Below are positions 1-5,265 of a DNA stretch of 6,167 bases, piece by piece. A program made the translations under genes and the position numbers. Each line of letters starts with the position of its first letter. Position 1 is the first letter of the stretch. The notes beneath the pieces are model-generated. The model was given only the letters and a program-made list of their open reading frames with translations. It ran no database searches and had not been told where the DNA came from. The DNA comes from CAZTZY01 sp964617765 (GTDB lineage: Bacteria > Pseudomonadota > Gammaproteobacteria > Pseudomonadales > DT-91), in the NCBI GenBank assembly GCA_964617765.1, contig CAZTZY010000126.1:1-6167 (forward strand). Reading direction: 5' to 3'.

Positions 1-9
1 GTGGCGCGA

Positions 10-15
10 ATTATA
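10..15 (-). promoter_or_regulatory. Possible -10 box for a minus-strand gene beyond the window edge
   Basis: Read on the minus strand, these bases are a perfect TATAAT. They lie beyond the terminator of the acyltransferase gene, where a promoter for a further minus-strand gene left of the window would sit. No convincing -35 box is visible at 16-18 bases: the best hexamer there, TTTCAC, matches the consensus poorly. The same bases also read as an open plus-strand frame ending in TGA at 34-36 (VARIIAKELAL), so they could instead be the 3' end of a plus-strand gene. The edge of the window prevents a decision. Confidence 0.25.
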
Positions 16-54
16 GCGAAGGAGCTGGCGCTGTGAAAGTATGAATATAAAGAG

Positions 55-87
55 GGAAAAGCCCTGAATCTGCATGAGACTCAGGGC
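55..87 (-). terminator. Intrinsic terminator of the acyltransferase gene
   Basis: The arms GCCCTGA (61-67) and TCAGGGC (81-87) are exact reverse complements. After one mismatch, an inner TCT/AGA pairing tightens the loop to GCATG. On the minus strand the stem is followed at once by TTTT and then a pyrimidine-rich stretch, as expected for Rho-independent termination. It begins about 10 bases past the stop codon of the minus-strand gene. On the plus strand no T run follows the stem, so it should act in one direction only. Confidence 0.85.
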
Positions 88-96
88 AAAGGTCAG

Positions 97-1866
97 TTAA
101 ACGCCAGCGGTCGGTTTTTTCTGTGCGCTTGACGACGAAGAGCTACGGCGCGAGGCACGTGGACGCGGCACCGGTGCGACATTGTCTGCGGATTTCACTT
201 CAAAGTGCGCCACCGGAGAGCTGGCAGCAGAAGATGAAGAAGTGCGGCGGGCAGCACGTTTACGAGGCATTGTTGCTGCTTGTTCAGCGGTTTTAACTTC
301 TGCAGAAGCACTGCTCGACGCTTTCTTTTTGATGCCTGCAGAAGAAGAGGCGATTCTGCGTGGTGGCGATGTGAGAGGCGAGGTGACAGGCTCCTTATGG
401 GCAATTTCTGCAGACTGTTTTTTCATGTTGGCATCATAAACTTTTGCCGCGTTCAGGATTTCTTCAAACGATTCATTCAGGCATTCAATGTAAAAACCCG
501 GATCAGGCATCATTTCACGGCATGCCATCGCAGACAGTGAAATACGGCCGCAATAACTGAAAATCGCATGGCCTAAACCCAGGCAATCCATGAGTGGTGG
601 AATTCCCCAGTAAGCCACCATTTGTGCGCCGGCATGATAAAGCGGGAAATTTGGGCCAGGCACGTTAGTGATCAGCGTATTACAGGCAAAAGGCCCAAAG
701 CGCTCCATAACCCGGGTAGATTGCAACAAGCGGTTAAAGCGGCGACCCATTTTCGGATTAAAGAACCCCCCCATATAGTTCTGGATAATAGCGGCAGTAT
801 CCATCTCTTCGGCCATGTGTTTGGCTAAATTGGTGCTTTCATGGATGGCGACCAGACGATCAATGGGATTTTCAATGTCCGTGTGTAAATCGGCAAAAAT
901 CCCGCCAACCTGATTACCCGACACATTGCGCGTAGCTTCAGTGCGAATATCCTGCGGCAACATGGCGCACAAGGATTCTTCCGGTAGTTCATTGTGTTTG
1001 GCAAGGTACTTTCTCATGCCGCCAGCAACCACATCGAGCATCACGTCGTTAACAGTAGTGCCTTGGCCAATCGCATTTTTGATGAACTTGATATCGTCCA
1101 GTGAAAAATGGGTGCCATCAAAAACACGGTGGGGGGTAATGGCATAGTTAAAGCGCGTTTGTGGTACACGTAACTTGGTGCCGCTTTGGATGCCGCCTTT
1201 ATAAAGTTTAATAGCACCGCGAATCAGGTTGGGTGCTTTGCGGTAGAAGGCTGCAGTCTGCGACACAGGTCGGGAAATCATATTAGGCAAGGCACGACCA
1301 ATTAATTCAATCGGGGTCGGGTTGCGATCCACCGTCATCGGTTTATCCGGTACTGATGCCGTTGCTACAGGTGATAAATCATGCAGGGCACCGAAAATAG
1401 ACTGACCTGAAGCTCCATCAACAATGGAGTGATGCACTTTTACCATAATTGCAAAACTGCCTTTAGGTAAACCTTCCACATTATCGAGGCCTTCAATAAT
1501 GTAGGCTTCCCATAATGGGCGGGTGAAATCTATTGGACGGGAATTCAGGCGCGATACCAGAATACACAACTGACGCCAGTCACCTGGCTTCGGCAGGGCA
1601 ATATGGCGAATGTGGAATTCAATATCAAAATCAGGGTCTTCAATCCAGTAAGGTTTATCCATGCCAAAAGGCACTTCCACAAATTTGTAACGGAAAATGG
1701 GTGCGATGTGAATGCGGTCTTGAACGTATTTAAGAATATCCTTATGACCCAGACGTCCGCCTTCAGCAGTGGATTGATCGTAAATACCCAACCCGGCAAT
1801 ATGCATGGGCGTGGTGGGGGTTTCGTTATACACAAAACCGGCATCTTGGTTGCCGAGTTGTTTCAT
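97..1866 (-). CDS. Wax ester synthase / acyl-CoA:diacylglycerol acyltransferase (WS/DGAT) with basic Ser-rich tail
   Basis: This 589-residue protein is a bifunctional WS/DGAT, which transfers an acyl group from acyl-CoA to a fatty alcohol or diacylglycerol and so makes storage wax esters or triacylglycerol at the inner membrane and lipid bodies. Visible family signatures are PLW at 117-119, the catalytic HHxxxDG motif as HHSIVDG at 145-151, NDVM at 273-276, and NVPGP at 401-405. The conserved part ends near residue 482, close to the usual family length of about 450-500. Residues 483-589 are an extra Ser/Ala/Lys/Arg/Pro-rich tail that contains two copies of a 27-residue unit. The ATG start is supported by AGGAG (minus strand, 1874-1879) about 8 bases upstream, and the reading frame is intact. 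It diverges from an acyl-CoA dehydrogenase gene. Substrate preference (alcohol or diacylglycerol) cannot be read from the sequence. Family assignment is secure; the role of the tail is unknown. Confidence 0.95.
   Translation of the reverse strand: MKQLGNQDAGFVYNETPTTPMHIAGLGIYDQSTAEGGRLGHKDILKYVQDRIHIAPIFRYKFVEVPFGMDKPYWIEDPDFDIEFHIRHIALPKPGDWRQLCILVSRLNSRPIDFTRPLWEAYIIEGLDNVEGLPKGSFAIMVKVHHSIVDGASGQSIFGALHDLSPVATASVPDKPMTVDRNPTPIELIGRALPNMISRPVSQTAAFYRKAPNLIRGAIKLYKGGIQSGTKLRVPQTRFNYAITPHRVFDGTHFSLDDIKFIKNAIGQGTTVNDVMLDVVAGGMRKYLAKHNELPEESLCAMLPQDIRTEATRNVSGNQVGGIFADLHTDIENPIDRLVAIHESTNLAKHMAEEMDTAAIIQNYMGGFFNPKMGRRFNRLLQSTRVMERFGPFACNTLITNVPGPNFPLYHAGAQMVAYWGIPPLMDCLGLGHAIFSYCGRISLSAMACREMMPDPGFYIECLNESFEEILNAAKVYDANMKKQSAEIAHKEPVTSPLTSPPRRIASSSAGIKKKASSSASAEVKTAEQAATMPRKRAARRTSSSSAASSPVAHFEVKSADNVAPVPRPRASRRSSSSSSAQKKPTAGV
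121..300 (-). repeat. Two-copy 27-residue repeat within the acyltransferase tail
   Basis: Residues 523-549 (DNA 220-300) and 556-582 (DNA 121-201) follow one pattern: EVK-T/S-A, then a short linker, then xPRxRAxRR followed by a run of serines. The period is 33 residues. A weaker related block, RRIASSS followed by KKKASSS, lies just before them at residues 503-519. The composition is strongly basic and disordered-looking. The unit may have arisen by tandem duplication, but the copies have diverged in both DNA and protein, so the event is not recent. Confidence 0.75.
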
Positions 1867-1954
1867 GATGAATTCTCCTGAAGAGCGCTGTGGCTACAAC
1901 TCAAAAAATAAGTAAAAAACACAAACCGGTATCGCGAAAAAGCACGTATTTTAC

Positions 1955-1992
1955 GGGTTTGGTGACCCATCAATGTAACCCAACAAGTGGGT
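1955..1992. promoter_or_regulatory. GGGT/ACCC inverted-repeat cluster in the divergent gap
   Basis: The 252-bp gap between the acyltransferase and dehydrogenase starts (1867-2118) holds GGGT (1955-1958) facing ACCC (1965-1968), then ACCCA-ACAAG-TGGGT at 1978-1992, all within 38 bases. Such a cluster could bind a regulator of both genes, for example a fatty-acid-responsive repressor, but it matches no operator that I recognise with confidence. I found no convincing -35/-10 pair in the gap on either strand. A run of eight T lies at 2056-2063. The rest of the gap shows nothing recognisable. Confidence 0.3.
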
Positions 1993-2105
1993 GTTTACAA
2001 TTGCCAGTGCGGCCAAACAGGTAGCATTTATGACAGCATATTAATAAGTGGCATCTTTTTTTTAAATGGTTACTGTGTTCCCATTAATCGTCGAAAAAAG
2101 CCCAA

Positions 2106-2112
2106 AAGGGGA
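2106..2112 (+). promoter_or_regulatory. Ribosome binding site that fixes the dehydrogenase start
   Basis: AAGGGGA lies 6 bases before the ATG at 2119. It supports this start over the upstream in-frame GTG at 1987. The 44 residues encoded between the two starts do not resemble an acyl-CoA dehydrogenase N-terminus, and the GTG has no comparable site before it. Confidence 0.8.
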
Positions 2113-2118
2113 TGGTTT

Positions 2119-3303
2119 ATGTCTGAAGCTGTAGCATTCAAAGAATCGGTAAAACAATGGCTGGAAGAAAATTGCCCGCCAGAAATGCGCAAGCCAGCCC
2201 CGAGTGACCAATATGTCTGGGGTGGCCGCAAGGAAACCTTTCCCAATCCCATATCAAAAGTTTGGTTGCATGCCATGCGCGATAAAGGCTGGCTGGCGCC
2301 AACATGGCCCCAAGAATATGGCGGTGCCGGTTTAACCGAGCAAGAAGCCAAAGTCATTACCCGGCAAATGCAGGCCTTGGGTTGCAGGCCACCGATGATG
2401 AGCCTGGGTATCCACATGATGGGCCCGACCATTATGGAATACGGAACCGAAGAGCAAAAACGCGAACACTTGCCAAACATTGCGAGCGGTGAAATTCGCT
2501 GGTGTCAGGGTTATAGCGAGCCAGGTGCAGGTTCTGACCTGGCCAGCCTGAAGTGCAAGGCTGAACTGGTGGGCGATGAATATATCGTCAATGGCCAAAA
2601 AGTGTGGACCTCGTTTGCCGATAAATCCGACTTCCTGTTTTGCCTGGTGCGTACCGATTTTACCGCCACCAAACACAATGGCATCAGCGTCTTGCTGATA
2701 GATATGGAAACACCCGGTGTGACAGCGCGACCTATTGAATTGATCAGCGGCTCATCGCATTTTTGTGAGGTGTTCCTGGATAATGTACGCGTGCCTAAAG
2801 CCAACTTGTTAGGTGAATTAAACAAGGGCTGGACGATTGCTAAACGCATGTTGCAGCACGAACGTAACATGATGGGGCAAAGCGACCTGGGTGACCCTTT
2901 CAAGCCTGATTTGGCGAAGCTGGCTGTTAAATATGTAGGAATTGATGATGGCAAATTAGCGGATGGCGAGCTGCGTGCCAATATTGTCAAAAACCTGATG
3001 CAGCATCATGTGGTTGAATCAACGACAGCCCGCATATTGGAAGAAATGAAAGCCGGAGAAATGAGTGCCGCATCCGTGGTGATGAAATATGCCTTAACCC
3101 TGGCGGCTCAGGAAAAATTCGAACTATTATTGAATGTGTTAGGCAATAAAGGGTTGGGCTGGCAGGATAAAGAAAGCTTTACGCTGGATGAATTGCGCAC
3201 CTCCAAAGACTGGGCTTTTTCCAAGGTGCAAACCATTGGTGGTGGCACATCAGAAATACAGCTCAATATTATTGCCAAGCAGGTATTGGGATTGCCGGAT
3301 TGA
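2119..3303 (+). CDS. Acyl-CoA dehydrogenase family protein
   Basis: This 394-residue protein is a FAD-dependent acyl-CoA dehydrogenase, expected to introduce the alpha-beta double bond into an acyl-CoA thioester in the cytoplasm, as in beta-oxidation. Length is typical of the family. The N-terminal helical domain includes WPQEYGGAG at 64-72. The FAD-binding middle-domain signature is CQGYSEPGAGSD at 129-140, followed by VNGQKVWTS. The C-terminal helical domain ends with IGGGTSEIQLNIIAKQVLG, the common family ending. The Glu of the YEGT motif used as catalytic base by medium-chain enzymes is replaced here by Gly375 (GGGT). Glu248 in LQHER may take that role, as in isovaleryl- and long-chain-type enzymes; this is inference. 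The start is chosen at ATG 2119 because of its ribosome binding site. The gene diverges from the WS/DGAT. No strong terminator follows. Substrate chain type cannot be told. Confidence 0.93.
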   Translation: MSEAVAFKESVKQWLEENCPPEMRKPAPSDQYVWGGRKETFPNPISKVWLHAMRDKGWLAPTWPQEYGGAGLTEQEAKVITRQMQALGCRPPMMSLGIHMMGPTIMEYGTEEQKREHLPNIASGEIRWCQGYSEPGAGSDLASLKCKAELVGDEYIVNGQKVWTSFADKSDFLFCLVRTDFTATKHNGISVLLIDMETPGVTARPIELISGSSHFCEVFLDNVRVPKANLLGELNKGWTIAKRMLQHERNMMGQSDLGDPFKPDLAKLAVKYVGIDDGKLADGELRANIVKNLMQHHVVESTTARILEEMKAGEMSAASVVMKYALTLAAQEKFELLLNVLGNKGLGWQDKESFTLDELRTSKDWAFSKVQTIGGGTSEIQLNIIAKQVLGLPD

Positions 3304-3458
3304 AATTGATGTGGGAATAAAAGGGATTATTTTTAAGGGGGTCGCCTGTTTTTCTAGTACAGTTACTGTTGTTATAGTGGAGTGAGTGTCCTGAAGAGTA
3401 CTAAAACGACCTATCGGGTTTATTCATCCAGAACGATAATAAGGGATATGTATCTTGG
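3304..3458. other. Convergent intergenic gap, no gene seen
   Basis: These 155 bases separate the dehydrogenase stop from the stop of the minus-strand regulator. They contain a small palindrome, ACAGT-T-ACTGT at 3359-3369, nested in widely spaced arms TAGTAC (3355-3360) and GTACTA (3398-3403). I see no terminator of ordinary strength for either gene: AGG-N6-CCT before TTTTT near 3345-3353 is a stem of only three pairs. The gap marks the change from lipid-metabolism genes to accessory-looking genes. Confidence 0.5.
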
Positions 3459-3746
3459 TTAAAAAATATTCGACCTGATCTTACCCAATTTTTTCTTACG
3501 CCCGCTTTTGAGAATACCTGGCGGCTTTTCCTCTGGCGAAGGTTTATCAAAAAAATCCACAATGTCAGCCCCAAGCGCCTGAGCCAATCTCTCCAGCACA
3601 TTAACCGAAGGATTCTCCATACACCGCTCAAGTCGGCTCACATAGGTTCGGTCAATTTCTGCATCCACCGCCAATGCCTCTTGCGTCAGTTCACGCGCTA
3701 CGCGCAGCCGACGCAAATTCCAGCCAACTAATTCTTGAGCATTCAT
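3459..3746 (-). CDS. Small XRE-family helix-turn-helix regulator
   Basis: This 95-residue DNA-binding protein has an HTH_3/XRE domain at about residues 8-62. Its typical landmarks are NLRRLRVARELTQEALA, then RTYVSRLER, NPSVNVLERLAQALG and DIVDFF. A short basic tail (SGRKKKLGKIR) follows. Its size and sequence resemble the controller proteins of restriction-modification systems and other small repressors, though no restriction or methyltransferase gene is in view. ATG 3746 is preferred; an in-frame GTG at 3752 would add two residues. Neither has a good ribosome binding site, and a perfect TATAAT (minus strand, 3770-3775) lies so close that the transcript would be almost leaderless, a trait known for some controller proteins. 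It diverges from the PUA-like gene and probably represses itself and that gene through the inverted repeat between them (inference). Confidence 0.88.
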   Translation of the reverse strand: MNAQELVGWNLRRLRVARELTQEALAVDAEIDRTYVSRLERCMENPSVNVLERLAQALGADIVDFFDKPSPEEKPPGILKSGRKKKLGKIRSNIF

Positions 3747-3756
3747 GCCCACAGTT

Positions 3757-3782
3757 CACAATCTTGTGGATTATAAATCCAC
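3757..3782. promoter_or_regulatory. Probable operator: two overlapping inverted repeats
   Basis: GTGGATT-ATA-AATCCAC (3766-3782) is a perfect inverted repeat with 7-base arms. A second one, CACAA-TC-TTGTG (3757-3768), overlaps its left end. The first covers the minus-strand TATAAT (3770-3775) and lies between the -35-like and -10 elements of the plus-strand promoter. Protein bound here would block both promoters. Arms and spacing suit an XRE-family dimer, and the nearest candidate is the regulator encoded alongside. Confidence 0.6.
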
Positions 3783-3792
3783 GGACTATACT
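3764..3792 (+). promoter_or_regulatory. Probable promoter of the PUA-like gene
   Basis: TTGTGG (3764-3769) and TATACT (3787-3792) are separated by 17 bases, which fits a sigma-70 promoter with a good -10 and a partial -35. Transcription would start near 3799, giving a leader of about 50 bases before ATG 3851. Confidence 0.5.
3770..3775 (-). promoter_or_regulatory. Probable -10 box of the XRE regulator
   Basis: The minus strand reads TATAAT here. Transcription would begin near 3763, only about 10-17 bases before the GTG 3752 or ATG 3746 start codon. No good -35 hexamer lies at 16-18 bases (CGTGAG at 17), so this promoter may be weak or need activation. Confidence 0.45.
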
Positions 3793-3802
3793 CACGTATT
3801 AA

Positions 3803-3819
3803 AATAACAAGTCGTTATT
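3803..3819. repeat. Second inverted repeat in the leader of the PUA-like gene
   Basis: AATAAC-AAGTC-GTTATT has exact 6-base arms. It begins just past the expected transcription start of the plus-strand gene, 37 bases centre to centre from the main operator. Its arms differ from those of the main operator. It could be a second binding site or a weak leader hairpin. Confidence 0.35.
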
Positions 3820-3850
3820 AAATAGCTAAAGTCATCACACGAGGGATAGC

Positions 3851-4267
3851 ATGTCGTCAAAAGTCATACCACAGTATTGGATAGTTGGCGCAATGTGGGG
3901 CGGTAATAGTGATAACGATGCTCTCAGAGATTTTTTAATGCGGGGTTATTGGTATTGCTGGCCGATAGACCAACTTCGGGATAATTCGCCACATACAGGT
4001 AATTCAGTAGGCGCACAACAAAACCGCTTTCTTCAAATTCAGGAAGAGGATCGAATTGCCATCAAAAAAATGGATATAACATCTCAGGAAATGGAAATCC
4101 GTGCCATTGGCATAGTTAAAGATGTTGATCATCGAGAATGGCGTATCTACGTGAACTGGTTACCCTTAGAACTCAATCGTCGAGTCGAATTAAAAGGCTG
4201 TACTGCATCCATTCATGGCCCATATCAAAACGATGACCCGTTGATTCAAAAAGTTTTCTGCATCTGA
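3851..4267 (+). CDS. Stand-alone PUA/EVE-like domain protein (resembles McrB-type N-terminal domains)
   Basis: This 138-residue soluble protein has no signal peptide or membrane segment. From memory of the families, its pattern YWIVGAMWGG (9-18), then FLMRGYW (28-34), DRIAIKK (67-73), IRAIGIVKDV (83-92) and YVNWLP (100-105) resembles the PUA/EVE-like domain at the N-terminus of some McrB-type AAA restriction ATPases. There the domain is thought to read modified bases. Here it stands alone: no AAA motor or nuclease follows, so it may be a free modified-nucleic-acid reader, or something else that shares the fold. GAGGG (3841-3845) lies 5 bases before the ATG. Its promoter overlaps the divergent XRE regulator's control region. 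The lipoprotein gene follows 29 bases later. Fold assignment is tentative and function unknown. Confidence 0.8.
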   Translation: MSSKVIPQYWIVGAMWGGNSDNDALRDFLMRGYWYCWPIDQLRDNSPHTGNSVGAQQNRFLQIQEEDRIAIKKMDITSQEMEIRAIGIVKDVDHREWRIYVNWLPLELNRRVELKGCTASIHGPYQNDDPLIQKVFCI

Positions 4268-4296
4268 AAAAACACCTAATCTTAAAAGGAAGTGCC

Positions 4297-5136
4297 ATGC
4301 TCAAAATAACGCTATTTCGCTTTGTCATAATTTCTATAATCACCTTTTCCTTGTCCGCCTGCGGCGGAAAAGGAATAGACCGTAAACTAGATTATTCCGG
4401 CACAGCAGAAGAAATTGGTGAAGACTACGGTAACGCCTTACTCGAGGCCGCACCTGAACAGCAGAATCTCATGCGAAGAAGGATATATGAGTTCTCAGGC
4501 ATTATTGAGGCATATGCAAGGGGCAGCAATCCTTTATCTGTAGAAGCCAATGCAGCAAAAGAAAACAATGAACAATATGCTCAAATCCAAAAAATGACGA
4601 TCAGGGAATTTTTTACCTGGTATCTGGATCGAAGAATTTCCGAGTTGAAAAACGAAATTGCGGGGCAGGAAGAATTCAAAAGTGGTAATTTTCTCAAGAT
4701 AGAAAAAGTAGATATAGACATCGAGAAATCGCGTCAATGGGGAAGGGTGTTTGGAACGCTGACAATTCGTAATGAATCCAAAAATTTCGATTATGACGTG
4801 CGCAATTTCGAACTTTTCTTGCTCGTAGATGGCATCAAAACGGGAAAGGCAAGCAGCGCCGGCCCACTACCTATAGAAGTTGGTGGAAATGGGGGAGCTA
4901 CAACCTTTGAATTTGGTTGGGATAGTGATAACGCAACAATGGCCACCTTTCAACAAGCACTGGATTACAATCAGTTAGAAAAGATTGGATTTGCTTTTGA
5001 CCCCTCCTCACTTGGAGGCTATATAACCCCCATAGGGAAGGAACACAGTGTTATACACGTGAATGAGCGTAGTGAACGAGACGCTCGTGCAGTGCTTGAA
5101 CAGGCACTATTTGATCTAGCCTTGCTTAAAAAATAA
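4297..5136 (+). CDS. Putative outer-membrane lipoprotein of unknown function
   Basis: This is a 279-residue exported protein. The N-terminus (MLKITLFRF, then a hydrophobic stretch) ends in a clear lipobox, LSAC at 19-22, so Cys22 should be lipidated by the Lol/Lgt/Lsp pathway. Gly23 at position +2 points to the outer membrane. The mature part begins with a helical, charged region (about 30-125). It continues with a likely beta-sandwich (about 130-240: IEKVDIDIEKSRQWGRVFGT, TIRNESKNFDYDVRNFELFL and GGATTFEFGW look like strands of an Ig-like fold). It ends in a helix at 258-279. I do not recognise a family; a loose likeness to other small gammaproteobacterial lipoproteins is all I can claim. 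AAGGAAG (4286-4292) supports the start. The gap to the PUA-like gene is 29 bases without a visible terminator, so they may be co-transcribed. Confidence 0.85.
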   Translation: MLKITLFRFVIISIITFSLSACGGKGIDRKLDYSGTAEEIGEDYGNALLEAAPEQQNLMRRRIYEFSGIIEAYARGSNPLSVEANAAKENNEQYAQIQKMTIREFFTWYLDRRISELKNEIAGQEEFKSGNFLKIEKVDIDIEKSRQWGRVFGTLTIRNESKNFDYDVRNFELFLLVDGIKTGKASSAGPLPIEVGGNGGATTFEFGWDSDNATMATFQQALDYNQLEKIGFAFDPSSLGGYITPIGKEHSVIHVNERSERDARAVLEQALFDLALLKK

Positions 5137-5265
5137 ATGCATGCCGTTAATTTGCTTGAATAAATCAAATCCATGTAACGACACAAAAGCATTAAAAGGT
5201 GCAAGGGCGAACACCGCACTGTCCCTGCTGTTCAATAAATAGCGGCAAATCAAGAGGAATAAAAA
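5137..5265. other. Intergenic leader with hairpin before the zinc-ribbon gene
   Basis: The gap has two notable parts. TTGCTT followed by an A/T-rich run occurs at 5122-5137 (in the lipoprotein's 3' end) and again at 5152-5166, a weak direct repeat. GAACA-CC-GCA, a loop CTGTCCC, then TGC-TGTTC at 5209-5233 forms a bulged hairpin 32 bases before ATG 5266. No T run follows the hairpin, so it is not a good intrinsic terminator. It may be a leader structure or chance. Confidence 0.3.

Noticed and set aside
182..540. Plus-strand open frames of 85 and 86 residues across the acyltransferase tail
   Set aside because: They lie opposite a biased Ser/Arg-rich coding tail, have no ribosome binding site and no recognisable domain.
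2056..2063. Run of eight T as a terminator
   Set aside because: No stem precedes it on the plus strand, and it lies upstream of a gene.
1987..2118. Upstream GTG start adding 44 residues to the acyl-CoA dehydrogenase
   Set aside because: The added residues do not look like the family's N-terminus, and a good ribosome binding site sits directly before ATG 2119.
2070..2990. Minus-strand open frames of 114-159 residues inside the dehydrogenase
   Set aside because: They are antisense shadows of a strongly conserved gene and have no domain-like sequence.
3337..3353. Possible terminator after the dehydrogenase (AGG-N6-CCT before TTTTT)
   Set aside because: The stem has only three pairs, too weak to call.
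3401..3631. Minus-strand open frame of 76 residues overlapping the XRE regulator
   Set aside because: It is in another frame of the regulator, whose own frame shows a full helix-turn-helix domain.
5122..5166. TTGCTT plus A/T-rich direct repeat as a target-site duplication
   Set aside because: Only six bases match exactly before low-complexity A/T sequence, and nothing mobile lies between the copies.
5137..5265. Integron attC site that would make the right-hand genes cassettes
   Set aside because: No paired RYYYAAC and GTTRRRY core sites are found in the needed order, and similar structures are not repeated after the neighbouring genes.
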